28,407 nucleotides of DNA. Origin: a virus. Positions 1 to 8,253 of the stretch are shown in pieces. The position numbers were made by a program, and so were the translations under genes. The notes beneath the pieces are model-generated. The model did no database searches, was not told the origin of the DNA, and saw only the letters and a program-made list of their open reading frames with translations. Position 1 is the stretch's first letter; each line of letters starts with the position of its first letter. Location: positions 1-28,407 of IMG/VR virus record IMGVR_UViG_3300027760_000065; one strand, written 5' to 3'.

Positions 1-471
1 ATAATGATCATAGCTTTGAGCATAATCAGCTTTAGGATATTTTTTTCTGACCACAGGTAGCAGCTGCTTTTCAATATAGTCTTTGTCATAGTTTTCCTGA
101 AACGCCCTGCGTTTGTCTTCTCTTTCTTTGTTTCTCTGATTGACCTGCGATTCTAAATCACCATAGCGGCGCTGTAGACCGCCATACTCTATTTTTGAAT
201 CATCCAGCTGCGATCCCAACAGGCTTCGGGCATCCTCGCCTTCCCGAATACGCCGTTCATATTCGACGGCGCTTTCCCTGAAAGATTTTTCCGTTTCTCC
301 CAGGCGTCGTTTCAGTTGCTGGGATTGTCCCTGCAAGGCGCGTGTTTGCCATCCGCCAGGACTTGCTTGCAAGTTTTTATACAGTTCACGAGATTTGTTC
401 AACATGTCCTCGTCATCTTTTGCACGATATGTCCGAGGAAAAGAACGCCTGAATCCCTGTTGAGTATACAT
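1..471 (-). CDS. Coiled-coil phage protein, C-terminus beyond window edge
   Basis: The ATG overlaps the stop of the upstream gene (TAATG), with AAAGGAG about a dozen bases upstream. The frame is open for 157 codons to the left edge, so only the N-terminal part is seen. The visible part is highly charged and rich in Gln, Glu, Arg and Lys (for example LKRRLGETEKSF and LESQVNQRNKERED), predicting long coiled-coil helices, with no signal peptide or membrane segment. I do not recognise a family. As the last visible gene of the minus-strand structural run, after the tail nozzle and two other ejection-type proteins, it is most likely another internal virion (ejection) or tail-associated protein. This role is inferred from position and coiled-coil character only. 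Confidence 0.75.
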   Translation of the reverse strand, partial: MYTQQGFRRSFPRTYRAKDDEDMLNKSRELYKNLQASPGGWQTRALQGQSQQLKRRLGETEKSFRESAVEYERRIREGEDARSLLGSQLDDSKIEYGGLQRRYGDLESQVNQRNKEREDKRRAFQENYDKDYIEKQLLPVVRKKYPKADYAQSYDHY

Positions 472-1901
472 TATCTGGCTCTCCTTTCAATAATGGGCAT
501 AGAGGCAGGTGACAGAATCATCTCGCGCCTGCGATGAGGCCATTTGGCTTCATCCTGACGCTTGTAATCATTATAAGCCGCATTGAATCCTTTTTGTTCT
601 TTCAAAAAGTCCTTCGTTCCTCTACGGCGATAAGCGCGCAGGGCATCCAGATTCTGCCTGAATTTCTGCTCTTTAGCTTCACCTGTGAGAGCTAAATTCT
701 GCATACGGCGAGCTTGCTGCCCCTGAATGTCCGATAAGGCTCTTTGATACCCTTCACCTACAAGAGAATGTTGTCCTTGTGCCACACTTTTGAGCATATC
801 CTGAATCATATTTTTTTCGGCGTTTGTGTGCTGGATAGACCCGTGTTGCCCCAATCTGGCGTATTTCACCGATATTTTTTCTAACTCACGGGGTAATCTT
901 TTTTCCATCTGTTTTTCAAGATCAGCCGATTGGTTCTGAATATACGGATGAATAAAGTCGGCTAATTTGTTTCCATTGTTTTCTACTGCTAAAATTTCGT
1001 TTTTGATCGGTTTCAAGGAAATGCCTGATCCTGTCAATTTGCCTGCAAAGCTCTGGGCTTTTGTCAAATCTTCAGGAAGTGGTGCGACACGCTGTCCTTT
1101 ATAAGCGGCGTAAGGTTGGTTGACGGCATTTTTAGCCGTATCAGCAATTATCCCTGCATATGTTTGCATTTCGGGAGGGCTTTGGTCGGTAATGCCCATG
1201 ATGGGCTTCATTTCTTCTTCAAACAAAGCAATTTGTTTCCACGGATGTCTTGCCTGTTCTTCATATTCATTCTTTTGAGCTTCAAATCCTTTTTTCTCAT
1301 GATATTTTTTCACATGCGCCAGTTTTTGCAACTCATCAACGCGGCTTTGACGGCGGCCCAGTTTTTGTTCCTGTAACGCTTTCATCAATTGTGCAAATTG
1401 ACCTCGGCGATCAAAATCCTGATTGGCAGCATCTTGTGCCAAAGGTGCCAGCTTTTCTGACGAGACTCCCCGTAATCGACTTAATTCATCGTTGATCCGA
1501 TCAGCATTGATGCCATACTTGTTGATATAGTTTTGTCCAAAACTTTGCTGCCGTTCGAACATATCGTTGAGCAGTTGATCCTGAAAAGATCGTTGACCTG
1601 CTATTTCTTCATCAGAAGAGCCTGAACCTAATTGCTGAATCAAGTTTTGATAAGGATATCCGCGCTTGATGTATTTGTCTTGCCATTTTCTTGCCTGTAC
1701 GGATTCAGGGGGGGGCGTGATTTTTATCTGCCCCGGATAAACAGGTAAAGGCAAATTCAGAAGGGAGCGTTTTTTATCGGATAAAAGCTGAAGGGCGTGT
1801 TTGAGTTTATCAGGCAGAACTACCGCTTGGGGCTTATTCACATCCCGGTAAATTTCTGCCTGTTTCCTGAGATCTGCCAATTGTTGAGAGGTAAGACCCA
1901 T
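471..1901 (-). CDS. Putative internal virion/ejection protein (helical, 476 aa)
   Basis: A 476-residue protein, mostly charged helix and very rich in Gln, Lys, Arg and Glu. An N-terminal stretch with a Pro-rich patch (PLPVYPGQIKITPPPE, about 51-66) is followed by predicted coiled coil from about residue 100 to the end. No signal peptide or membrane segment is seen. The start is backed by AAAGGAA ahead of the ATG, and the stop overlaps the next start (TAATG). It follows the Gly-rich protein 1914-3377 and the gp10-like nozzle gene; in P22/T7-type phages the genes after the nozzle often encode proteins ejected with the DNA. The helical, Gln-rich make-up fits an ejection protein, but I recognise no domain. 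A C8 run in the coding strand encodes part of the Pro patch. Confidence 0.72.
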   Translation of the reverse strand: MGLTSQQLADLRKQAEIYRDVNKPQAVVLPDKLKHALQLLSDKKRSLLNLPLPVYPGQIKITPPPESVQARKWQDKYIKRGYPYQNLIQQLGSGSSDEEIAGQRSFQDQLLNDMFERQQSFGQNYINKYGINADRINDELSRLRGVSSEKLAPLAQDAANQDFDRRGQFAQLMKALQEQKLGRRQSRVDELQKLAHVKKYHEKKGFEAQKNEYEEQARHPWKQIALFEEEMKPIMGITDQSPPEMQTYAGIIADTAKNAVNQPYAAYKGQRVAPLPEDLTKAQSFAGKLTGSGISLKPIKNEILAVENNGNKLADFIHPYIQNQSADLEKQMEKRLPRELEKISVKYARLGQHGSIQHTNAEKNMIQDMLKSVAQGQHSLVGEGYQRALSDIQGQQARRMQNLALTGEAKEQKFRQNLDALRAYRRRGTKDFLKEQKGFNAAYNDYKRQDEAKWPHRRREMILSPASMPIIERRAR

Positions 1902-1913
1902 TGCGTTATTCCT

Positions 1914-3377
1914 TTAGTGAAAATACTTTTCCAAAGGTTTCGTTTTTGGCGGAAACCCTTTCATACCCTTATGCTGTAAAAGCTTCTTGCGGAAGGCGTC
2001 CAGTCTTTGAGCGCCGGCGGGATTGTTGCCGTCCCCCAGAGCCGAAACAGTGTTGGCATCCATGACATACTCGCCGTCAGACAGCCATGCGGGAATGCGA
2101 TCATCCTGTCCACCGCTTTCCCCTCTGAGGTACCCCACAAAGCCGCCGTGGGCATAAGGAACCTCGACCCGTTGCCCCTGTTTGTCCTTTTTGTATTTAC
2201 GAAACCACTTGCCGCTGCGCTCGTATTCTTCGGGAGAGACCTGTTCCGTTTCAAAATCATCGGCCGATTCGGCTAACGGCTCCCATTTTTCTCGCTCCAC
2301 CTCGCGATCGAGTCGCGCTTTCTGACGCACACGCTCCGGTTCATTCAACTGATCCTCAAGATATTTTTGAGCATTTGCTTGAGCCATATATTGGGCTTTG
2401 TACTGCTTTTCCACAGAGGGCGGCGGATTGAGGAGAGAATTCCCCACCATAAAGGCCGACAAGGCGTTTTGAGGCTGCAAGAACTGCCCAAAAAAACTTC
2501 CTGTCTGTTGCCCTGGTGTTGCCCCTTTAGCACCCGCTCCTTCCAGGAGAGACGCTAAAAAGCCGGGACTGGATCCAGTGCTTTGAGGAGCAAGTGTTGA
2601 CGAAAGCTGGGCGACCGGATTCATGGAAAATGGTGTTGAGGCAGAGGCAGCATTTCCACCTCCTATGAGAGAGGATAGAGAAAAGGGAGAGGCGGTGCCA
2701 CCGCCAGAGACCATGTTTGGCATCAAAAAAGATGTCAGGGGATTAGCGGTCTGCCCTGCCAAAGAAGACAATCCGCCGCCCATACCTGTTGCTCCCGCAC
2801 CTGACATCAGTCCACCGAGACCATTGATGGCCATCGGTGCAAAAGCACCCACACCAGCTCCAGCCAATGGTCCCATACGTTGATTGGGATGTCCAAACAT
2901 CCCCCCAATCCCGCCGCCGATCAAAGCTCCTGCTCCAGGTAAAATCATATTGCCGAGGATCGCCCCACCCACGGGACCAAGAGCTTTTTTAAAAAACTTG
3001 CCAATCTTCCCCAAAAAATATTGTGGCAATCCTGTTCGGGGATTGATCGTGCCACTGCCACCCATTGATTTGAGCATCATGGCTTCCAAAGGATTGATGT
3101 GGGCGAGGATCGTGTCCCCGTGTTGTCCCTGTTCTTGCAACATTTGGGCTAAAGGCGATAAGGGGGCATTGCCTCCAACTCGTCCGCCCTCTGCGTAGGC
3201 TTCCGCATTCGCTCCATAGGGGCTGCCGTCCATTTGATCCATCATATAGGGGACATTTGGTGTTTCTTCGTCATCAGGCATACTCATGCGATCTGGCATA
3301 TTTTGAGGGGCATAGGGATCGCCATTCCCTTGAGAAGCGTAAGGATCGAAACTGAGAGGGGGATAGGGATAGCTCAT
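1914..3377 (-). CDS. Putative internal virion/ejection protein with Gly-rich membrane-like segment
   Basis: 487 residues. The N-terminus (1-60) is Pro/Tyr/Met-rich and disordered. Around 130-165 lies a Gly/Ala-rich hydrophobic stretch (GPVGGAILGNMILPGAGA, GGGIGGMFG) that looks membrane-active, then a Gly/Ser-rich linker to about 300 and a charged helical part. The C-terminal segment GGQDDRIPAWLSDGEYVMDA, followed by VSALGDGNNPAG, is a motif I know from structural proteins of many podo- and siphophages (D-x-I-P-A-x-L-S-D-G-E-Y/F-V-M). Its ATG overlaps the previous stop as ATGA, so it is translationally coupled to 3374-3664. Position after the nozzle plus the amphipathic segment suggests a protein ejected to span the cell envelope. 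The phage origin is solid; the ejection role is inference. Confidence 0.78.
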   Translation of the reverse strand: MSYPYPPLSFDPYASQGNGDPYAPQNMPDRMSMPDDEETPNVPYMMDQMDGSPYGANAEAYAEGGRVGGNAPLSPLAQMLQEQGQHGDTILAHINPLEAMMLKSMGGSGTINPRTGLPQYFLGKIGKFFKKALGPVGGAILGNMILPGAGALIGGGIGGMFGHPNQRMGPLAGAGVGAFAPMAINGLGGLMSGAGATGMGGGLSSLAGQTANPLTSFLMPNMVSGGGTASPFSLSSLIGGGNAASASTPFSMNPVAQLSSTLAPQSTGSSPGFLASLLEGAGAKGATPGQQTGSFFGQFLQPQNALSAFMVGNSLLNPPPSVEKQYKAQYMAQANAQKYLEDQLNEPERVRQKARLDREVEREKWEPLAESADDFETEQVSPEEYERSGKWFRKYKKDKQGQRVEVPYAHGGFVGYLRGESGGQDDRIPAWLSDGEYVMDANTVSALGDGNNPAGAQRLDAFRKKLLQHKGMKGFPPKTKPLEKYFH

Positions 3378-3664
3378 GAGGATTGTCCTGTTTTTTCTGT
3401 GATTTGTGTTTCAAATATTAGCATATAAACGACTTCTGCCCAAATTTCCCATGAGGAAAAAAGAGATTTTTTTTCGCCCTGTTCAATGGTGAAGGGAGCA
3501 GGAACGCCGGCTCGTTCAAAAATACCTGTTCCTGCCACAGTGGTTGCCCATTCTTCCCAAGTGTTTTCATTGTCCAGCAAAGGAAGCTGCTCTTCCTGAA
3601 AGTCGGCAATCAGTCGTGATGTCCAGTCGCGCAACGAAATATAACGAGGATAGACCACATTCAT
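3374..3664 (-). CDS. Small Trp-rich conserved phage protein
   Basis: 96 residues with the pattern YPRYISLRDWTSRLI, NTWEEWATTVA and SWEIWAEVVYML. Short proteins with repeated W-x(2)-W-A elements are common directly after the gp10-like nozzle gene in podophages of this type; their function is not established. It overlaps both neighbours by 4 bases (ATGA): its ATG overlaps the nozzle stop and its TGA overlaps the next ATG, so it belongs to a tightly coupled cassette. It is soluble, with no signal peptide. A tail-completion or assembly-helper role is possible but not shown. Confidence 0.7.
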   Translation of the reverse strand: MNVVYPRYISLRDWTSRLIADFQEEQLPLLDNENTWEEWATTVAGTGIFERAGVPAPFTIEQGEKKSLFSSWEIWAEVVYMLIFETQITEKTGQSS

Positions 3665-5250
3665 TGTTCGGGACCTATATCAAATTGCAACAAAATGTTT
3701 CCCATCTCAAAATGGTCATTGGAAGAAAAAACGGGACTCATTTGTCGTCCCGCAATATTGGCACTAAGAATATTCGTTGTAGACGTTATGACTCCTAATG
3801 GTTGAGAGACTGCATTATCTTGGGCATATTGTTTTATTTGAATGGATGCAGTGACAGATGGAAGAGCGGATTCTTCAGGAAATCCTTTTTCCATCTTAAA
3901 ATCAGGTTCAAGGCGTGTGAGAATGAGTTGGCGATCCAGTCCAATATCTTCTTTCTGAGGTCCCACAGAAGCCCAGGAAATCACAGGGGTTTGCAACGAT
4001 GCGGGAATGGGAAACACATTTCGTTCATAATCTTGCTCCACCGTACCTTGCTCATGCTGCCACACTTGCCATTTGCCATTTTCAGCCAGTTTTTGACCCG
4101 CAGCAAACATCACTCCACTCGCATCGTCATACCAGGCGGCGTCCCGATTAATTTTGGTGTCGTACCAGGTATTCTCCCGCTTGTTGTAAATGACGGCGCG
4201 GGTGTTATAGGGCTTGTTGTCTCGCTTGTCGGGATAAAACCACCAGATCTCGCCGTATTTTTGATTACGAACGCCCACCACCTGCTGACGGCGCGTCATA
4301 TCCACATGATCAAAAAACCAGTTCAGGTTCAAGGTATTGGGGACTTCCTGCACAGTGCCATTGTAAACAAAGAAACGATCCGTCCCCGGCCAGAAGAAAA
4401 GACCATCGTACTCGACCACACTCAAACGGGACAGGATGGAAACATTTTTTGAGATGACATCTACTTTGAAATCGTAAGAATCAGGACTGACATTCAAAAG
4501 GCGCACTAAAGAATTCATTGTCCAAAACAAGATGGCAGGCGATTGCGCTCCGCCCCGAATAGGATGCCCTTGAATGACTTTGTCATTGGAAATTCTGATG
4601 AGGCCCGGTGTGCTGGTGTCATTCTCATTTTGTATATTAAAATTTTTAATATCTCTGACATCTGACCACGCCACCGCCCCCTCCATTCCCCATACAAACA
4701 AAAAAGGCGGCACCAGACGCATGCCACCATTCAGATTGAGACGCTGATCGTTTGCGTCTTTGATGTCTAGTTTGATCTGTTCGTCCCCTGTCATGACATA
4801 GCTTTTTATCAGGGGAACAAGATAAAGCTGACAAGCGGCGCCTGAGAGGATATCACTCCAGTCCCTCACATAATTCATCAGAAAATGGGGCGCTCCCTTA
4901 TAGGAAACAGGAGCTTCCATGAGCCAATAACCTCCTTTGGCATTGCCAAAGGTGAAAGAATTGAGGAACATCTCGCTTCCCTGATAAATAAACACAGTCC
5001 CGCTTTCATTCTCTCCTTTCTGGTTGACCGCCCAAAAAGCATCGCCCTGAGAGGAAAAAGTCATGAGATTAATGACGGCAGGATCGTAGGCTTTGCCCTG
5101 AATCGCCGCGTATCCCCCTATCTTTCGAGGTTTTCCCCTTTGAAACCGCATCCATTGCCCGTCAATACAATAATCCGACTGAAAAGACGTGCCGTCCCGC
5201 TGAATGCCGGGCTTCATGAGTAAAGGATACAAACGGGATTGCTTGCTCAT
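3661..5250 (-). CDS. P22 gp10-like tail nozzle/hub protein (packaged DNA stabilisation)
   Basis: 529 residues. The N-terminus (KPGIQRDGTSF, then WMRFQRGKPRKIGGY at about 33-47) is the characteristic start of the P22 gp10-type tail hub family, which forms the nozzle below the portal and connector and keeps packaged DNA in the head. The central part has repeated short beta blades (PPFLFVWGMEGAVAWSDVRD, YDGLFFWPGTDRFFVYNG, YGEIWWFYPDKRDN, NTWYDTKINRDAAWYDD), consistent with the beta-propeller of that family. It starts one base after the stop of the adaptor gene 5252-5929. The gene order adaptor, nozzle, ejection proteins matches P22-like tails. Confident at family level from motif and context. 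Confidence 0.85.
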   Translation of the reverse strand: MSKQSRLYPLLMKPGIQRDGTSFQSDYCIDGQWMRFQRGKPRKIGGYAAIQGKAYDPAVINLMTFSSQGDAFWAVNQKGENESGTVFIYQGSEMFLNSFTFGNAKGGYWLMEAPVSYKGAPHFLMNYVRDWSDILSGAACQLYLVPLIKSYVMTGDEQIKLDIKDANDQRLNLNGGMRLVPPFLFVWGMEGAVAWSDVRDIKNFNIQNENDTSTPGLIRISNDKVIQGHPIRGGAQSPAILFWTMNSLVRLLNVSPDSYDFKVDVISKNVSILSRLSVVEYDGLFFWPGTDRFFVYNGTVQEVPNTLNLNWFFDHVDMTRRQQVVGVRNQKYGEIWWFYPDKRDNKPYNTRAVIYNKRENTWYDTKINRDAAWYDDASGVMFAAGQKLAENGKWQVWQHEQGTVEQDYERNVFPIPASLQTPVISWASVGPQKEDIGLDRQLILTRLEPDFKMEKGFPEESALPSVTASIQIKQYAQDNAVSQPLGVITSTTNILSANIAGRQMSPVFSSNDHFEMGNILLQFDIGPEQ

Positions 5251-5251
5251 G

Positions 5252-5929
5252 TCAGCTTTGCTCCCGATCGGCGGTTCTGTCTACGGATCGCTGTTTTGTT
5301 TGCAAATTAACGCTTTGCAAGGCGCGATTGTAAAGGTTTTCAAAAGCGGGAATATCTTCTGTTTTTCCCATATAGGTCAAGGCTTCCAGATAAGCGGCGT
5401 AAAAAATGAGGGAGGGCGCGCGTTGACAAACCCATGATGCGTCTACGCCATTATCTACACCGCCATTACTATCAACAGTAATATAGGGAGGGAGCGAAAC
5501 GTAAACCAGTTTTGCAACGTAATTCTGATCAGGCGCAGGTGCGATAAAAAATTTGCCATAAGGCTCATCAGGATGATCGGCGTAAAATTGCGGGGGTGCC
5601 TGGATGATAGCATCGTCCACCAACCACGCCTGACAAAATTCGTAAGATCGCTCAAAAAGCATGGTTTTTTTGACTTCTGCGTTTTCAGTCGTTCCATAGT
5701 AAAAGGCAATCGTTTTGCTCCAGTTAGCAGGTTTGAATGCACTGTTGTTTCCTGTAGAAAAAGAAATATTCGCGATCTTGTGTGTTCCAATGTCTTGCGC
5801 TTCCCGATAAATACGCTCCATGCCCATATTCACAAAATAGGGGATCATGGTTGTAAAGGTCGTATCCGTACTGCTTTTACGCGAGTAGTTGGTGATTTGT
5901 ATTGCAAGCTCTTGATATGTAATCGCCAT
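5252..5929 (-). CDS. Phage tail adaptor protein (tail tubular A-like)
   Basis: 225 residues. Typical features of the podophage adaptor family are visible: YQELAIQITNYSRKS at the N-terminus, MIPYFVNMGMERIYREAQ, SYEFCQAWLVDD, GKFFIAPAPDQNYVAKLVYV near 125-145, and a helical end (LIFYAAYLEALTYMGKTEDI). These proteins sit between portal/connector and the tail nozzle. The ATG has AGGAA upstream. It is the first gene of the left minus-strand block and is divergent from the plus-strand island, with a 10-base-pair dyad between them. A second connector-type protein is encoded at 13869-14933, so this phage has two adaptor-type proteins, as expected when head-tail adaptor and tail adaptor are separate. 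Confidence 0.75.
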   Translation of the reverse strand: MAITYQELAIQITNYSRKSSTDTTFTTMIPYFVNMGMERIYREAQDIGTHKIANISFSTGNNSAFKPANWSKTIAFYYGTTENAEVKKTMLFERSYEFCQAWLVDDAIIQAPPQFYADHPDEPYGKFFIAPAPDQNYVAKLVYVSLPPYITVDSNGGVDNGVDASWVCQRAPSLIFYAAYLEALTYMGKTEDIPAFENLYNRALQSVNLQTKQRSVDRTADREQS

Positions 5930-5966
5930 GGCGGCTTTTCCTGTCTGATGTTACGTTTTTATTTTA

Positions 5967-5990
5967 CATGATTTTTCAAAAAAAATCATG
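5967..5990. promoter_or_regulatory. Perfect 10-bp dyad in divergent intergenic region
   Basis: CATGATTTTT, a four-base loop CAAA, then AAAAATCATG. It lies between the divergent starts at 5929 (minus) and 6068 (plus). Neither strand has a proper U tract right after the stem, so it is more likely an operator or cruciform-type element than a terminator. Confidence 0.4.
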
Positions 5991-6001
5991 AGATCAAACG
6001 C

Positions 6002-6030
6002 TTTGCAGGGGACATGATCGAGGATATAAT
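6002..6030 (+). promoter_or_regulatory. Putative sigma70 promoter of the plus-strand island
   Basis: A perfect -10 box TATAAT at 6025-6030 is preceded at 17 bases by TTTGCA (6002-6007), a weak -35. It lies 38 bases ahead of the lipoprotein start and points into the plus-strand island, against the direction of the structural genes. Confidence 0.5.
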
Positions 6031-6067
6031 GAACGTGGATTCATTTGTGTTACAAAAGAGGAAAAAA

Positions 6068-6214
6068 ATGAAAATTCTTTGTCTTGTTCTTTGCTTCTTG
6101 TTACCCGCCTGCAATATTCCCGTTCTGTTCTGGGAAGAAGAAGGCCGTAAAGTGGTGGATGATGTGGTGAATGAAGAAGAAAAAATTACACCTCCTGCTC
6201 CTCAAACAACCTAA
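6068..6214 (+). CDS. Small lipoprotein (48 aa)
   Basis: The start chosen is the ATG at 6068, preceded by AGAGG with 7-base spacing; a longer in-frame start at 6014 would lose the signal peptide. The protein begins MKILCLVLCFLLPAC, a lipoprotein signal peptide with lipobox LPAC cut before Cys15. The mature part is only 34 residues, acidic in the middle (EEEGRKVVDDVVNEEE) and Pro-rich at the end. Short phage lipoproteins include Rz1-type o-spanins and superinfection-exclusion proteins. There is no overlapping Rz-like gene, so a spanin is not well supported. It has its own promoter and probably acts at the envelope during prophage carriage. Family not recognised. Confidence 0.65.
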   Translation: MKILCLVLCFLLPACNIPVLFWEEEGRKVVDDVVNEEEKITPPAPQTT

Positions 6215-6296
6215 TCATGAAAATGGATAATATTTTATCCGTATGCCTGATAATGGTTACAGTATTTCTGATTTTATCACTCTTTGGATAAACGCT

Positions 6297-7538
6297 ATGA
6301 TGATGAACAAATTGATTGCTTACTTTGTGATTGCTTCTTTGATCGCGTCCCCCGTATTAGCAGGCGGGATTTTCTCGCGGCATCAATCCCGTCCTCAGAT
6401 TGTGGAAGACAATGAGGCGGTCGAACATGTCCAGGTCAATCAAGTCCCCCCGCGCAATGAGTTACTGGAGATGCCTTTGGAAGAATATTTCAATAGCAAG
6501 TTTCATACGTATACTTTCCAAAAGTACAAAGTGAGACCACCAGAGTCAGTATGGCGTAAATATGCTCGCATTGGAGGAACTGTTTTGTTGGGAGCTGGAG
6601 TTGCCAATGGCATGATTCCTGTGTTTTTGGAGTATGTCGCTGAAAACGCTCCTGACTATTCTTACAATATGACACTTGCGATGATTGCCACAGGAACGAT
6701 CTATGGTGCAGAAACCATTTTGCTCAACATGGATCAAGAAGAAGATGAAACAGGATTCCAGTGGAAAACTATTTCTGCCGTAAGCTCCGTATTGCCTGCC
6801 TACTATCTGTTTTCTGTGGAAAATCAGCATCATATGGACTCAGGCAACAAAGGATGGGACGATTATTATACTTTCTCTGCAACTCTTGCTCCGTTTTTGA
6901 TTTTGAACCAGTATTTCAATCTTGTCAGAATGGGCAACGATATTTATCAGGAGTTTTCTGAAAACTCTCGTCATGGACATATTGGTCATGTGGTAGATGC
7001 TCTGACTGACAAAGAAGTCAATATGGTTTATCGCCATATTGTGGACAAAAACGAGAAAATCATTTCTCTTCCACGATGTGGCAACAATCCAGATTATCAT
7101 GATTTTTGGCTAACCTTCAAAGCCATCCCTTCGATACTTTTTACATTGCCCACCTGCCTTCCTTACTTTCGGATGTGGCAAGAATATCTTTGCCCGCTTG
7201 GTGTGCCTGCTCCTGTCACCTATCCGCTGACGGCGATTTCTTTTGGCACAGGTGCGGCGGTCAATCTGTATCTCTCTCGCGTTCTTTCGTGTTCTGACTT
7301 GACGACTCTACCGTTGGGCATTTTTAAATCTATTCCGCTCATGGTGCTGACAAATGCGGCAGTGCAAGATTTAGGTGCAACATCCCGTTATCTGCTCGTG
7401 GGTAGCGCTTCTTTGTTCACGATTTTTGAGGAGTCCGCCCGAAGTAAAAAAGCCATCACGAATATTCTCAAAAGAATGCCCTCTTATCAGGATACGCAAT
7501 GGTATCGTGAGCTTTATCTCAAGGAGAATTTGATATGA
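6297..7538 (+). CDS. Polytopic membrane protein with signal peptide, unknown function
   Basis: Translation probably starts at one of three adjacent ATGs at 6297-6305, since the residues that follow (NKLIAYFVIASLIASPVLAG) form a good signal peptide cut after VLA. Length is 413 residues from the first ATG. At least six hydrophobic segments follow, for example GGTVLLGAGVANGMIPVFL, MTLAMIATGTIYGAETILL, FSATLAPFLILNQYF, AIPSILFTLPTCLPYF and YPLTAISFGTGAAVNLYL. No catalytic motif or known transporter signature is visible. Its stop overlaps the next ATG (ATGATG), so it is coupled to the 69-residue gene. The 82-base gap before it holds a short GGATAA/TTATCC dyad at 6225-6240. It could be a lysogenic-conversion or exclusion protein; this is inferred from context only. 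Confidence 0.65.
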   Translation: MMMNKLIAYFVIASLIASPVLAGGIFSRHQSRPQIVEDNEAVEHVQVNQVPPRNELLEMPLEEYFNSKFHTYTFQKYKVRPPESVWRKYARIGGTVLLGAGVANGMIPVFLEYVAENAPDYSYNMTLAMIATGTIYGAETILLNMDQEEDETGFQWKTISAVSSVLPAYYLFSVENQHHMDSGNKGWDDYYTFSATLAPFLILNQYFNLVRMGNDIYQEFSENSRHGHIGHVVDALTDKEVNMVYRHIVDKNEKIISLPRCGNNPDYHDFWLTFKAIPSILFTLPTCLPYFRMWQEYLCPLGVPAPVTYPLTAISFGTGAAVNLYLSRVLSCSDLTTLPLGIFKSIPLMVLTNAAVQDLGATSRYLLVGSASLFTIFEESARSKKAITNILKRMPSYQDTQWYRELYLKENLI

Positions 7539-7744
7539 TGAAAGATTGGGGAAATGATGAAGCGTTGAAACAAGGCGAAGAAACCATCCTTGAAGAAACC
7601 GAAACAGGCACAGAGCAGGGATGTAATCCTTCGCCATGGGCTCCCTGTGTTTTCCCGCCATGCTACACTTACGAACGGAAATATACCATCAAAAGGCTTT
7701 GGAAAAAAATCAACACGGTGTCTCACAAGGATGGCAATTCATGA
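7535..7744 (+). CDS. Small hypothetical protein (69 aa), translationally coupled on both sides
   Basis: It looks weak as an ORF but has strong translational context: AAGGAG 8 bases ahead of the ATG, a 4-base ATGA overlap with the stop of the membrane protein, and another ATGA overlap with the next start at 7741. The N-terminal half is acidic (EALKQGEETILEETETGTEQ). The middle is Cys/Pro-rich (GCNPSPWAPCVFPPCYTYE, three Cys) and the C-terminus is basic (KYTIKRLWKKI). No signal peptide or known domain. The double coupling is the main reason to call it a gene. Function unknown. Confidence 0.55.
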   Translation: MMKDWGNDEALKQGEETILEETETGTEQGCNPSPWAPCVFPPCYTYERKYTIKRLWKKINTVSHKDGNS

Positions 7745-8181
7745 AATGGCAGCCCCGTTACGCCCGAATTGATCCCCGTCATCCACAGGCTTTAGGGATT
7801 TGTGACGAGTCCGATTTTGTCTTCAACCGCAAAGACCTGGTCAAGCAAATGGAATGGCGGGGGAATCGGCTTGTATGGACAGGTTTTTACAAGGGAAAGC
7901 CTTTTGTTGACCAACCGCAAGAACAATTGCGACCTCCTGCGGTCAAGGCTGATCCCACTCCTGTGAAAGAACCCCGATTGCCTCAACCTGATTCTGATTT
8001 TTACACTTTTCAGGAAAATCCTGTGCCCCTCCCCCAAAGACTCACAGAAGAACTCAACAGCTTTAATTGGACATCGTCCTCGCCTGCCCCTGTGGACACC
8101 GGTGACCCTGATGGCCGCCCTGTGGAAGGAGTTCAGGCATTAATCAGCAAACTCAACCACATCCTGTGGGGGATGGGTTGA
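7741..8181 (+). CDS. Conserved phage protein (146 aa)
   Basis: Starts at the ATG overlapping the previous stop (ATGA), with AAGGA upstream. The N-terminal part (RHPQALGICDESDFVFNRKDLVKQMEWRGNRLVWTGFYKGKPFVD, split here as ICDESDFVFNRKDL and MEWRGNRLVWTGF) followed by PQEQLRPPAV and DPTPVKEPR is a pattern I recognise from small conserved proteins of alphaproteobacterial phages. Its four core elements are a GICDxS-type turn, an EWRG-x-RLVWTG strand, QLRPP and DPxPVKxPR. The function is not known; such genes usually sit among tail genes. The tail half is Pro/Ser-rich and low in complexity. Here it is in the opposite orientation to the rest of the tail region, suggesting that the island or this segment was inverted or inserted. 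Confidence 0.7.
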   Translation: MKWQPRYARIDPRHPQALGICDESDFVFNRKDLVKQMEWRGNRLVWTGFYKGKPFVDQPQEQLRPPAVKADPTPVKEPRLPQPDSDFYTFQENPVPLPQRLTEELNSFNWTSSSPAPVDTGDPDGRPVEGVQALISKLNHILWGMG

Positions 8182-8184
8182 GTC

Positions 8185-8215
8185 TCATCTGTTCATAGTT
8201 ACTGAGTACAGATGA
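8185..8215. terminator. Stem-loop between convergent genes
   Basis: TCATCTGT pairs with ACAGATGA around a 15-base loop. It lies 4 bases after the plus-strand stop at 8181 and 39 bases before the minus-strand stop at 8254. No U tract follows on either side, so termination here would be weak or factor-aided. Confidence 0.4.
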
Positions 8216-8253
8216 CAAATCAATAAAATATTCTCATCATCAAATCAAGATTT

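Noticed and set aside
2623-3198. Pro-rich plus-strand open frames
   Set aside because: They are the mirror of the Gly-rich coding strand of 1914-3377; composition artefact.
3802-4452. 216-codon plus-strand open frame opposite the nozzle gene
   Set aside because: Antisense to a well-supported gene; no motif and no ribosome binding site.
6068-6214. Rz1-type spanin
   Set aside because: The lipobox and short Pro-rich end fit, but there is no overlapping or adjacent Rz-like gene and no holin or endolysin nearby.
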